Shown: positions 7,612 through 15,205, counted from the first letter of the stretch. The stretch is DNA of 20,536 bases from CAZDGV01 sp964505195 (GCA_964505195.1 CAZDGV010000032.1:1-20536), one strand, 5' to 3'. Notes: generated by a model not told the origin, from the letters alone. Program-made: numbers and translations.

Positions 7612-8595
7612 ATGATTTTAGTAACCGGCGGAAACGGACTATTGGGCTCCTACTTGTTGCGCAATTTGATTGAACGCAATAAAACGGTTACCGCCATCTA
7701 TCGGAGCAGTATTTCCGAATTGCTAAGCGCGGAAGAAAATGCAAAAATCAATTGGGTAAAGGGCGACGTACTGGATACATCGCTACTGAATGAGCTGATG
7801 GCAAGTTGCAACCAGGTGTATCACTGTGCAGGCGTGGTTTCTTTTCACCCGAGGCGTAGGCAGCAGATGTATAAAATTAACATTGAAGGAACGGAAAACG
7901 TAGTAAATGCAGCTCTCGCCAATGGTGTACAAAAACTGCTGCATGTAAGCTCCGTTTCGGCATTGGGACGCATACGCAACAATGAAATCATCACGGAGCA
8001 ATCGCAGTGGAGTGAAGAAACCAACAACTCTCATTACGGAAAAACGAAGTATTTATCGGAAATGGAAGTATGGCGCGGTATTGCAGAAGGACTCTCTGCT
8101 GTTATCGTAAATCCCGTAATCATACTCGGAGCAGGCAATTGGCATCAGGGCTCCACCGCTCTATTTAAAAAGGCAAGCGAATCTTTCCCCTGGTACACAG
8201 ATGGTGTAACGGGCTTTGTAGATGCACGCGACTGTGCTGAAGCTATGGTGCGGCTTATGGAACATTCTACTTCGGGAGAACGCTTTATTCTGAGCGCCGA
8301 AAATAAAAGCTACCGTGAAGTGCTTAGCGCTATGGCAATTAGTATGGGCGCCAAGCCTCCGCACCGAAAGGCACGCGCATGGATGGCTGAACTTATTTGG
8401 CGACTGGAAGCGCTGCGCAGCAGATTCAGCATGCATGAACCACTGATGACAAAAGAGACCGCAAAAACTGGCCAGGCCAAAGCATACTTCGACAACAGTA
8501 AAATACTGAACACACTGCCCGGCTTTTCCTTCCGTGCCCTGGAAGATACCATTGAAGAAACCTGTAAGGCATTAAAAAAGAAATATTCTCACTAA
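7612..8595 (+). CDS. NAD-dependent epimerase/dehydratase family protein (extended SDR, dihydroflavonol-reductase-like)
   Basis: Extended short-chain dehydrogenase of 327 residues. The cofactor motif is TGGNGLLG at 5-12, the acidic region GDVLD follows at ~51-55, and the catalytic residues are a Ser in HVSSVSALG (S113/S114) and the YxxxK pair Y142/K146 (SHYGKTKYLSE). The body resembles the dihydroflavonol-4-reductase-like or sugar-epimerase branch (NPVIILGAGNW, GFVDARDCAEAMVRL, SGERFILSAEN). It is separated by 41 bases from the upstream dehydrogenase and 13 bases from the exported protein downstream, all in one direction, so co-transcription is likely. The substrate is unknown; the neighbours give no sugar or lipid pathway to attach it to. 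Confidence 0.88.
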   Translation: MILVTGGNGLLGSYLLRNLIERNKTVTAIYRSSISELLSAEENAKINWVKGDVLDTSLLNELMASCNQVYHCAGVVSFHPRRRQQMYKINIEGTENVVNAALANGVQKLLHVSSVSALGRIRNNEIITEQSQWSEETNNSHYGKTKYLSEMEVWRGIAEGLSAVIVNPVIILGAGNWHQGSTALFKKASESFPWYTDGVTGFVDARDCAEAMVRLMEHSTSGERFILSAENKSYREVLSAMAISMGAKPPHRKARAWMAELIWRLEALRSRFSMHEPLMTKETAKTGQAKAYFDNSKILNTLPGFSFRALEDTIEETCKALKKKYSH

Positions 8596-8608
8596 AGCAA
8601 AGCGATTT

Positions 8609-9694
8609 ATGAAACTATTCTTCACGCTGCTATCCGTAATGTTTGTAACAGCAACCCTTGCACAGGGTAGTTATGTTATTAAAGGCAGAGTGCTCGACGA
8701 CAGCACAGATCTTGCCATGGAAGGCGCATCGGTCATTTGCGAAAATACTACCAAGGGCACCACCACCGGCTCGCTGGGAAGTTTTTGGCTGGATGTGCCT
8801 GCTGGCGGTCATAACCTGGTGGTTTCCTTTACCGGTTATGAAACACAAATTATACGGGTGAGCATGCAGCAAACCGAAGATGAGATTGTTTTTCGCCTGC
8901 GGAGGCAGGAAAAGAAAATGGAAGAAGTGGTGATTCAGGCAAGCAATGAGGTAAAAGACGGATGGACTAAATACGGAGCGCGCTTTGAAGATCATTTTTT
9001 AGGTCGCACTCCATTTGCTGAACTATGCAGTATTGAAAACAAGGAAACACTGCACTTCTTTTATTCCAAAAAGAGAAACCGCTTAAAAGTATTGGCGGAT
9101 GAACCTCTGATCGTAACCAACAAGGCTTTGGGTTACCGCATTCAGTATCAGTTAGACTCTTTCATTTTCGAAGACAATACACTGTTCAGTTTATACACCG
9201 GTAATGCCTATTTCACCGAGCTAGAAGGAACTGCAGCAGAGAAAGATAAGTGGAAGGCAAATAGGGAAGCGGCATACTACGGTTCACGTCTGCACTTCAT
9301 GCGTTGTTATTTCGACAGCACTTTAGATGAAAATGGATACATCATTGAAAAAATGGAAGAAGGCGTGGGCGGCAAACCCGTATTTACTGTTATCAACAAT
9401 CCTTATGATAGCAGTTTTTGTGTGCGGATCGATAGTTCACTGGTTGAAGTAAATCTCTTTGGAAAGTATCGCATAACCTACAAAGAGGGAAGTATGGATG
9501 CCGCCTATCTCAAAGCAAATAAATATCATCCTTCATCGCTTTATCAACTTTCTACCCTAGAACTTAAAAATGGTTTCGTCATAACCGAAAACGGATTTTT
9601 CTACGAACAAACGGAAGTGATCAACAGCGGGTACTGGGCCTGGAAAATTCTTGCCGATCAGCTTCCCTACGACTATTGGCCGGAGGAGCAATAA
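8609..9694 (+). CDS. Exported protein with carboxypeptidase-D-like regulatory (CarboxypepD_reg-like) domain
   Basis: A 361-residue exported protein: a hydrophobic signal peptide of about 19 residues (MKLFFTLLSVMFVTATLAQG) is followed at ~22-95 by a beta-sandwich domain with the characteristic pattern IKGRVLDDST...GASV...GTTTGSLGSF...LVVSFTGYE. That domain is the usual N-terminal extension of SusC/TonB-dependent receptors in Bacteroidota. Here no plug or barrel follows. Residues ~110-361 match nothing I can name; they are rich in aromatic and charged residues and lack further obvious membrane segments. A periplasmic or outer-membrane-associated role is inferred from the signal alone. It closes the pheS-initiated plus-strand run and converges on the DUF6671 gene. 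Confidence 0.75.
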   Translation: MKLFFTLLSVMFVTATLAQGSYVIKGRVLDDSTDLAMEGASVICENTTKGTTTGSLGSFWLDVPAGGHNLVVSFTGYETQIIRVSMQQTEDEIVFRLRRQEKKMEEVVIQASNEVKDGWTKYGARFEDHFLGRTPFAELCSIENKETLHFFYSKKRNRLKVLADEPLIVTNKALGYRIQYQLDSFIFEDNTLFSLYTGNAYFTELEGTAAEKDKWKANREAAYYGSRLHFMRCYFDSTLDENGYIIEKMEEGVGGKPVFTVINNPYDSSFCVRIDSSLVEVNLFGKYRITYKEGSMDAAYLKANKYHPSSLYQLSTLELKNGFVITENGFFYEQTEVINSGYWAWKILADQLPYDYWPEEQ

Positions 9695-9751
9695 GTTGCT
9701 TGAAATGCCTTGATGCCGTGGAAAAATTAATTTATAGCGCGACGGCTACAA

Positions 9752-10606
9752 CTAAGGATTACACTGATCACAATACATGGGATCTTCGCTAGTTTTTGCA
9801 TGCGGGAAATCGGTTTGCTTTCTGTACCCGCAATGATTGCAAACATACACCCAAGCCATCGTGCCTCGTGTTGCCGAACCACAAGCGGAGCATAGCAAAC
9901 CGGGTATGATCTCGTTTACTTCAAAACCCGGCTTTCCGCAGTCATCACAGCGCGTATTGATTTTTTCAATCAACTTTTCTGCAGCGGCTGCAATCACCTT
10001 CATGCGGGCAGGATTGAACATGGCGCGCATATCGCTAGAAGCATACACGCTGCCATAGGCAGAGAGGAAAGCATGGCCTTCCTGTTGCAATTGCTGAGGA
10101 TCGACAACGCCTTTCACAATTTTGCTAAAATCTTCATGAGCAGGTTGTAATATAAGGGCATGAGAAGGAAACGACACCTTATCGGCAAAGGAAAGCAGCT
10201 CATCTATTGTAAAGCAGCGCTGCGCATCAAAATTGGTAGCTGTACTGATTTCCCTGGCACTGATGCGGAAATCATTTTTTCGATCGATGAGCACTATCCA
10301 TTCTTCATCGGAAGCCACAAAACCAATGAGTGGGTGCGGACCAAAACTTCCTTCATTAGCCACGGCAAGGTCGCATTGTGTTAAGGCCATTGCGGTCATA
10401 CACTTTTCAACAGCAGCATCTTCAGGAGATAAAACGCGGGGTGTTTCTCCGGTAAACGTACCGAAGGCATCGGTATTAAGTTGAGGAGCCAAAACAATGT
10501 CGACCCCTAATGCCTTTTCTAAGATGGGTGCCAGCACCTGCTCTTTACCATGCATGGTTGCAATCACCAGCTTTCGTCCGCGAAAATAGGATGCTGCATC
10601 CGTCAT
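9752..10606 (-). CDS. DUF6671-type protein with C-terminal paired zinc-ribbon cysteines
   Basis: Uncharacterized protein of 284 residues. The N-terminal two-thirds show the conserved blocks I associate with DUF6671: ATMHGKE (16-22), a long NTDAFGTFTGE stretch (~44-54) and NEGSFGPHP (84-92). The C-terminus holds four CxxC pairs (C220/C223, C239/C242, C256/C259, C279/C282), enough for two zinc ribbons. The start used is the ATG at 10606, five bases after the LpxD-like stop codon; the frame also allows an ATG at 10636 that would overlap that gene by 25 bases, but the extra MGKTKTVVTA looks non-conserved. It is probably translationally linked to the upstream acyltransferase gene. No reaction can be assigned; a nucleotide- or metal-dependent function is conceivable but not shown. 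Confidence 0.8.
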   Translation of the reverse strand: MTDAASYFRGRKLVIATMHGKEQVLAPILEKALGVDIVLAPQLNTDAFGTFTGETPRVLSPEDAAVEKCMTAMALTQCDLAVANEGSFGPHPLIGFVASDEEWIVLIDRKNDFRISAREISTATNFDAQRCFTIDELLSFADKVSFPSHALILQPAHEDFSKIVKGVVDPQQLQQEGHAFLSAYGSVYASSDMRAMFNPARMKVIAAAAEKLIEKINTRCDDCGKPGFEVNEIIPGLLCSACGSATRGTMAWVYVCNHCGYRKQTDFPHAKTSEDPMYCDQCNP

Positions 10607-10611
10607 GGCTG

Positions 10612-11556
10612 TTACGACTGTTTTAGTTTTGCCCAAAGCTCAGGGATTCTTTTGATCCAAACCCGCTCTCTGTGTTTGGAAACGGCTTCTTCCGCAGGAG
10701 TGCCAAAATAAACTTTATTACCCAGAATAGAAGATCGCACGCCCGATTTACCTAGCACAACAGCGTTGGCCCCAATCGTGAGGGTTTTATTTACGCCTAC
10801 CTGACCCCAAAGCACCACCCCATCTTCAATGTTTACCGCACCGGCTATACCAACCTGGGCAGCAAACAAACAATTGCGGCCTACCACCACATCGTGGCCA
10901 ATATGAACGTGGTTGTCGCATTTGGTACCGCTGCCGATAACGGTATCGCCGGTTACGCCCCGGTCGATGGTACAGGAAGCCCCCAGCTCCACATGGTCGT
11001 GTATCACCACTCTTCCGCAGCTTTCCATTTTTTGGTACCACAGATCACGCGTTTTGCGCGTATTATAATAGAAGGCATCGCTGCCTATAACCGTTCCCGA
11101 TTGGATGATCACATTATTTCCAATCACTGAATAATCACCAATCGTAACATGCGGATGCAGTATGCAATTTTCTCCGATTACCACATGATGACCAATATAT
11201 ACACCCGGCATTACGATACTTCCTTTACCAATCACTGCCGTTTCACTGATCATGGAAGTAGCAGGAATAGATGGACGAAAATGACGAACTATTTTAAGAT
11301 AGGCATCGAAAGGTTGATCACAAATAAGCAATGCTTTTCCCTGCGGCACTTCTGTATGTTCGTTGATGATGATAAAATCAGCAGCAGATTCAATACACTT
11401 TTTATAATACTTGGGATGATCTACAAACACAAGGTCGCCCGGCTCCACTTTATGAATTTCATTGATCCCGGTGGCAAAACCATCCTGATTGCCTACCAAT
11501 CGGGCATCAATCAATTCGGCGATCCAACGCACTGAAACGGGAGAAGGAAACTTCAT
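10612..11556 (-). CDS. LpxD-like UDP-3-O-(3-hydroxyacyl)glucosamine N-acyltransferase
   Basis: Acyltransferase of the LpxD group, which adds the second 3-hydroxyacyl chain to UDP-3-O-acyl-glucosamine in lipid A synthesis. Residues 1-95 form the N-terminal uridine-binding-like domain (with DLVFVDHPKYY), and ~100-285 is a left-handed beta-helix of hexapeptide repeats (VIGKGSIVMPGVYIGHHVVIG...). H221 in HVHIGHDVVVG lines up with the catalytic His239 of E. coli LpxD. At 314 residues it lacks part of the C-terminal helix of the ~340-residue E. coli enzyme, and it may be the second, shorter LpxD-like paralogue often seen in Bacteroidota; the exact acceptor is therefore uncertain. It has its own TACCTTTG promoter box 14 bases upstream and runs into the DUF6671 gene. 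Confidence 0.85.
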   Translation of the reverse strand: MKFPSPVSVRWIAELIDARLVGNQDGFATGINEIHKVEPGDLVFVDHPKYYKKCIESAADFIIINEHTEVPQGKALLICDQPFDAYLKIVRHFRPSIPATSMISETAVIGKGSIVMPGVYIGHHVVIGENCILHPHVTIGDYSVIGNNVIIQSGTVIGSDAFYYNTRKTRDLWYQKMESCGRVVIHDHVELGASCTIDRGVTGDTVIGSGTKCDNHVHIGHDVVVGRNCLFAAQVGIAGAVNIEDGVVLWGQVGVNKTLTIGANAVVLGKSGVRSSILGNKVYFGTPAEEAVSKHRERVWIKRIPELWAKLKQS

Positions 11557-11570
11557 GTTTTGATTTTTTT

Positions 11571-11578
11571 CAAAGGTA
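11571..11578 (-). promoter_or_regulatory. Bacteroidota -7 promoter box TACCTTTG before the LpxD-like gene
   Basis: On the minus strand the sequence reads TACCTTTG, an exact TAnnTTTG match, 14 bases before the ATG at 11556. It would give a leader of about 10 bases. No clear -33 TTTG is visible at the usual distance. Confidence 0.7.
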
Positions 11579-11658
11579 CACTCTGTTTTTCACTGTTCAT
11601 AGTGTAGTAAATATTAGCGCAAAAAACAGCATCTGTAGTGAAGGAAGGAAAAAATAAA

Positions 11659-11727
11659 ATGCGCTTGAAACACAATACTGTAAAGCGTTTGAGAGAATAC
11701 ATCTTTTTATTTCATTTGAAAAATTGA
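11659..11727 (+). CDS. Possible 22-codon small ORF (leader peptide or chance)
   Basis: The frame reads ATG CGC TTG AAA CAC through to TGA and encodes 22 residues, basic in the first half and hydrophobic near the end (MRLKHNTVKR, then YIFLFHLKN). Upstream lies AAGGAAGG, about ten bases before the ATG, an unusually SD-like stretch for this window. No promoter box is evident before it and no homologue is recognised. Chance is a fair alternative. Confidence 0.2.
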   Translation: MRLKHNTVKRLREYIFLFHLKN

Positions 11728-11915
11728 ATATGTCCATCATGGAATGAAGTAAAGAACACAAGCATGCTTGCATAGATTTTTTTTAAAAACTTGCTACGAG
11801 AAAAGGGAATGCATCATCTATTTGACGTAGCGCTTTTCCACAAAAAAGTTTAAAATGTGAATAAAATAATTTGAATTTTTTTTCTTTATAGTGAAAATTC
11901 TATTTAATATTGTGA

Positions 11916-11934
11916 AGGGAAATTCGTTTTCCCT
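11916..11934 (+). ncRNA. Short hairpin in putative untranslated RNA upstream of the terminator
   Basis: AGGGAAA (11916-11922) pairs fully with TTTCCCT (11928-11934) around a TTCGT loop. It precedes the terminator hairpin by 26 bases. A box TAATATTG at 11905-11912 differs by one base from the -7 consensus and could start a short RNA of about 70 bases comprising just these two hairpins. The RNA itself is inferred. Confidence 0.3.
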
Positions 11935-11960
11935 GTACTTACTAACCCATCCATCATAAG

Positions 11961-11988
11961 AAGCTCGGTATCCACCGGGCTTTTTTAT
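11961..11988 (+). terminator. Intrinsic (rho-independent) terminator, plus strand
   Basis: Stem AAGCTCGGT (11961-11969) pairs with ACCGGGCTT (11974-11982) over nine pairs with one G-T wobble, around a four-base ATCC loop, and is followed directly by a T tract (TTTTATTT). On the minus strand no U tract follows, so it acts on plus-strand transcripts. It lies about 125 bases before yicC. Confidence 0.85.
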
Positions 11989-12112
11989 TTGTCATTTTTG
12001 ATCTGTGTAATCCAAATAAATAATACAACCAATCATATTTCGAAAGCAAGAGAAATAGATTGCGCAATGAAAAGGTTCTTCAAATAAAAGTATATTGCAT
12101 AAAAGCTGAACT

Positions 12113-12988
12113 ATGCTTAAATCGATGACGGGTTTCGGAAGAGTAGAAAAAGCGGTGGGAGATAAAACATTTCTTATCGAAATCAAATCACTCAATGGAA
12201 AGCAATTTGAACTCAACCTCAAACTGCATGCATTGCTGAAACCTTACGAATTTACTATTCGTAATATGCTTTCGGCGCAGCTTCAGCGCGGCTCCGTGGA
12301 ATGCACCATTGTACTGAAACAAACAGGTACCGCCAATACGGTAAGCATTAATACCGCCCTCATCAAAACTTACTACGAACCCATCGGGGCTTTGGCGAAG
12401 GAACTGAATGTTGGAGCCGATTATGCCCTGGGGGCAATTCTGCGCCTTCCGGATGTGGTTACCCCGGCTACCGACAGCATTCAGGAAGCAGAATGGAAGC
12501 AATTTCAAACATTGTTACAGGAGGCGGTGACCGAAATAGACAAGCACAGAATGAACGAAGGAAGCGCCCTGCAAAAAGACCTCGAAGAACGGATAAATAA
12601 TATCCTCGCCTACCAGGAAAAAGTGGCAACTCTGGAGCCATTACGACAGCATAAAATCCGGGAGAACCTGGTAAAACTGCTGGAAGAAAAAGTAGGCAAA
12701 GAGCAATATGATGCCAACCGCCTGGAACAGGAACTCATTTACTACATTGAAAAAATAGACCTCTCGGAAGAGCAGGTGCGCCTCAGGAATCATTGCGATT
12801 ACTTCTTAAACATCCTTTCAGATGAGGAATCCAGCAAGGGTAAGAAGCTGAGTTTTGTTTTACAGGAAATCGGGCGAGAAATCAATACCACAGGCGCCAA
12901 AGCCAACGACGCCGGCATTCAGAAAATTGTTGTACTGATGAAAGATGAACTGGAGAAAGCAAAGGAACAGGTTTTGAATGTGCTCTGA
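12113..12988 (+). CDS. yicC: YicC family endoribonuclease
   Basis: YicC-type protein of 291 residues. The N-terminal signature SMTGFG is at 4-9, followed by IEIKSLNGKQFELNLKL and RGSVECTIVLKQ, and the C-terminal DUF1732 region (~205-291) has the conserved LEQELIYYIEKIDLSEEQVRLRNH and KGKKLSFVLQEIGREINT blocks in near-canonical form. E. coli YicC has been reported as an endoribonuclease involved in small-RNA decay; that role is carried over from the family. The ATG at 12113 follows an imperfect promoter-like TATATTGC (12091-12098). It has 39 bases to the next gene, gldH, which has its own promoter box. Confidence 0.93.
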   Translation: MLKSMTGFGRVEKAVGDKTFLIEIKSLNGKQFELNLKLHALLKPYEFTIRNMLSAQLQRGSVECTIVLKQTGTANTVSINTALIKTYYEPIGALAKELNVGADYALGAILRLPDVVTPATDSIQEAEWKQFQTLLQEAVTEIDKHRMNEGSALQKDLEERINNILAYQEKVATLEPLRQHKIRENLVKLLEEKVGKEQYDANRLEQELIYYIEKIDLSEEQVRLRNHCDYFLNILSDEESSKGKKLSFVLQEIGREINTTGAKANDAGIQKIVVLMKDELEKAKEQVLNVL

Positions 12989-13013
12989 TATTTTGTGAGC
13001 CGTTGCGGATGAC

Positions 13014-13021
13014 TACCTTTG
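13014..13021 (+). promoter_or_regulatory. Bacteroidota promoter for gldH (TTTG, 18 bases, TACCTTTG)
   Basis: TACCTTTG is an exact -7 box, and TTTG at 12992-12995 supplies the -33 element with an 18-base spacer: the best complete promoter in the window. The box ends six bases before the gldH ATG, predicting a leader of only two or three bases. Confidence 0.75.
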
Positions 13022-13027
13022 TGCATC

Positions 13028-13510
13028 ATGACCAGGAATCCTTTTCTTACAATCACATCCTTTGCATTGCTGCTGACAATCCTCCTTTTTGGCTGTCTGC
13101 GCCCGGGAAATTTTGAAAAGAACATTGAAATACCGCAGCAAGACTGGCATTACAGCTTCATGCCCACAGTGGCATTTACCATCAACGATACCACCAAGCT
13201 GTATAATGTATATATTACGCTCCGCCATACAGAGGCTTATGCCTACCGAAACCTATGGGTTTATTTGCACAGCCGCCAGCCATCCGATAAAAACTTTCAA
13301 AAAGAACGCTTTGAACTAGTGCTGCAAGATGACCAGGGCAGATGGTTGGGACGCGGCATGGATGATATTTACGAACTAAACATCCCCATGTTTACCCGCA
13401 TTCGCTTTACCCAAACAGGTGAGTATACCCTCAAACTTGAACAGATCATGCGTGATAATCCGCTCAAAGGCATCATGAATGCCGGCATCCGCATTGAACA
13501 ATCAGAATAA
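13028..13510 (+). CDS. gldH: Gliding motility lipoprotein GldH
   Basis: GldH is an envelope lipoprotein required for gliding in Flavobacterium johnsoniae and linked there to the type IX secretion/gliding machinery; many non-gliding Bacteroidota also keep it. The 160-residue protein starts MTRNPFLTIT with a lipoprotein signal ending LLFGC (Cys23; Phe in the lipobox is slightly unusual). The body shows the family pattern: IPQQDWHYSF, LYNVYITLRHTEAYAYRNLWV, GRWLGRGMDDIYE and the C-terminal EQIMRDNPLKGIMNAGIRIE. The ATG at 13028 is chosen over an in-frame TTG at 13019, which overlaps the promoter box. The kinase gene begins one base after its stop codon, so it heads a gldH-kinase-regulator transcript. 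Confidence 0.92.
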   Translation: MTRNPFLTITSFALLLTILLFGCLRPGNFEKNIEIPQQDWHYSFMPTVAFTINDTTKLYNVYITLRHTEAYAYRNLWVYLHSRQPSDKNFQKERFELVLQDDQGRWLGRGMDDIYELNIPMFTRIRFTQTGEYTLKLEQIMRDNPLKGIMNAGIRIEQSE

Positions 13511-13511
13511 T

Positions 13512-14489
13512 ATGGCCAGAACCGCCTCTGAAAAGAACGTATATCGCCTCTCGTACCTGTTTTGGTTTCTTTTGGTGTATATCGTAGCTGCTTTAATATG
13601 GTGGTTTATTTCATTAGAAATCCAAAACCGGGAAATGACTGCGTTGAAACTCCAACAACTCAGGATCACCGATGCACAGTATCATGCACGCATCGCAGCC
13701 ATCAAAAGTGAGCAGCAAAGAGCCAGCTTAAAATACATAGGCGAAGGCATTACTTTCCTGGCGCTTACCCTGGCGGGCGCTTTTTATGTTTACCGATCCA
13801 TCCGCAAGCAAATCGAATTGTCGCAGCAGCAGCAGAACTTCATGATGGCCATTACCCATGAATTGAAAACACCCATCGCCACTACGCGCCTTAGTTTAGA
13901 AACCATCCAGCGCCGAAAACTCGATGAGGCACAACAACAAAAACTCATCAACAGCGCATTGGCCGAAACCAACCGTCTTAATATTCTAACCAACAATATT
14001 CTGCTGGCTGCACAAATGGAAGAAAAAAACTTTCGCCGCCACAATGAAACGCTGCAACTGGGTAATATCACCCATACCGTTGTGCAGGATTACCGACAGC
14101 GCTTCCCCCAACGAACCATTCATATAAATGCAGCCGATGCCGTGATCGAAGGCGATGAGCTGCTGATACAAATTGCATTGAGCAATTTGATCGATAATGC
14201 ACTTAAATATTCGCCCAAAGATCAACCGGTAGTGGTAGTGCTAAAAGCCGAACACGGAATGATTCGGCTGGAAATAGCAGATCAGGGCGCGGGCATCAGC
14301 GAAAAAGACAAGGAATATATTTTCCGTAAGTTTTATCGCCTGGGCGATGAAAGCACCCGAAAAACCAAGGGAACCGGCTTAGGACTTTATCTGACCCGAA
14401 AAATCATTGAGCAGCACAATGGTGACATTTCCGTGATAAACAATACCCCGCACGGAAGTATTTTTGTCATTCAATTTCCGGCTCCATGA
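13512..14489 (+). CDS. Sensor histidine kinase, two transmembrane segments, almost no sensor domain
   Basis: Membrane histidine kinase of 325 residues. TM1 spans ~13-34 and TM2 ~76-95, leaving only about 40 extracytoplasmic, strongly helical residues between them. The dimerization/phosphoacceptor box is ITHELKTPIA with H116; the ATPase has the N-box NLIDNALKYSP (N229), G1 DQGAGI (257-262), F box FRKFYR and G2 GTGLGL (287-292), all intact. There is no HAMP, PAS or GAF domain. The start at 13512 is one base after the gldH stop; the frame extends upstream into gldH (to 13479), but that part is not kinase-like. It overlaps the regulator gene by four bases (ATGA), the classic cognate-pair arrangement. 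The signal must be sensed by the short loop, the membrane helices or a partner such as GldH (inference). Confidence 0.93.
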   Translation: MARTASEKNVYRLSYLFWFLLVYIVAALIWWFISLEIQNREMTALKLQQLRITDAQYHARIAAIKSEQQRASLKYIGEGITFLALTLAGAFYVYRSIRKQIELSQQQQNFMMAITHELKTPIATTRLSLETIQRRKLDEAQQQKLINSALAETNRLNILTNNILLAAQMEEKNFRRHNETLQLGNITHTVVQDYRQRFPQRTIHINAADAVIEGDELLIQIALSNLIDNALKYSPKDQPVVVVLKAEHGMIRLEIADQGAGISEKDKEYIFRKFYRLGDESTRKTKGTGLGLYLTRKIIEQHNGDISVINNTPHGSIFVIQFPAP

Positions 14490-15205
14490 ACACTCCTTCA
14501 AAGGCATCTATATTACTGGTAGAAGATGAGGAAAACCTGCTGGAAGCGCTAAAACTCAATCTGGAGCTGGAAGGCTATGAGGTAACTGCTGCAGGCGACG
14601 GTGTAGCTGCACTGAAGGCAGTAGAAAATGAATACTTCGACCTCATCATTATGGATGTAATGCTTCCCGAAATGGATGGGATCAGTGCAACGGAAAGTAT
14701 TCGTCTGCGCAAAAACGAAGTGCCCATCTTAATCCTGAGTGCTAAGAATCAGTCGAGCGACAGAGTAATGGGCCTGAAAAAAGGAGCTGACGATTACCTC
14801 ACCAAGCCCTTTAACCTGGAAGAACTGCTGCTGCGGGTAGAAAAACTCATTGAAAAAAATAAGCGCCTACAGGAAAAAAATCCGCTCGGCGATGTATACT
14901 CTTTTGGCAATAATGCTGTTGATTTTAAAGCGCAGGAAGCAACCAGCTTTAAAGGAGAAAAAATTCAGCTGAGCAAAAAAGAAAGCATGCTGTTACAGCT
15001 GCTCATTGAAAACAAAGGCGAAGTGGTATCCCGCGAAAAAATATTACAGGTGGTTTGGGGCTACAATGTGTATCCTACCACACGCACCATCGATAATTTT
15101 ATTCTCAACTTTAGAAAATACTTTGAGCAGGATAGTCGCAATCCCCGCTATTTTCAAAGTGCACGCGGAGTAGGGTATAAATTTACCCATGAGGAAGATG
15201 CATAA
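14486..15205 (+). CDS. OmpR/PhoB-family response regulator
   Basis: DNA-binding response regulator of 239 residues, partner of the overlapping kinase. The receiver domain (~6-122) has the acidic pocket E13/D14, phosphoacceptor D57 in IIMDVMLPEMDG, conserved Ser85 (ILSAK) and Lys107 (DYLTKPF). The C-terminal winged-helix domain (~135-235) ends with the typical TRTIDNFILNFRKYFEQD and RGVGYKF elements. Translation is coupled to the kinase by the ATGA overlap. The target genes are unknown; position behind gldH suggests envelope or motility functions. The gene ends 68 bases from the convergent SDR gene; that gap shows only a weak 6-bp hairpin (TGATGC/GCATCA). Confidence 0.95.
   Translation: MNTPSKASILLVEDEENLLEALKLNLELEGYEVTAAGDGVAALKAVENEYFDLIIMDVMLPEMDGISATESIRLRKNEVPILILSAKNQSSDRVMGLKKGADDYLTKPFNLEELLLRVEKLIEKNKRLQEKNPLGDVYSFGNNAVDFKAQEATSFKGEKIQLSKKESMLLQLLIENKGEVVSREKILQVVWGYNVYPTTRTIDNFILNFRKYFEQDSRNPRYFQSARGVGYKFTHEEDA

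Larger units (their letters stand above)
11557..12112. other. Gene-free stretch of 556 bases between the LpxD-like gene and yicC
   Basis: AT-rich region with no convincing protein gene. It holds the minus-strand LpxD-like promoter (11571-11578), a possible 22-codon ORF (11659-11727), a 12-base perfect palindrome CAAGCATGCTTG (11759-11770), two interleaved inverted repeats (11793-11838), a hairpin (11916-11934) and a strong plus-strand terminator (11961-11988). Since no plus-strand gene lies between 9694 and here, the terminator implies an unannotated RNA or a yicC leader. I recognise no known RNA family in it. Confidence 0.6.

Noticed and set aside
11759..11770. Perfect 12-base palindrome CAAGCATGCTTG followed by a T run
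   Set aside because: With a realistic loop only four pairs can form in RNA, so not a convincing terminator; might bind a dimeric protein, but nothing supports this.
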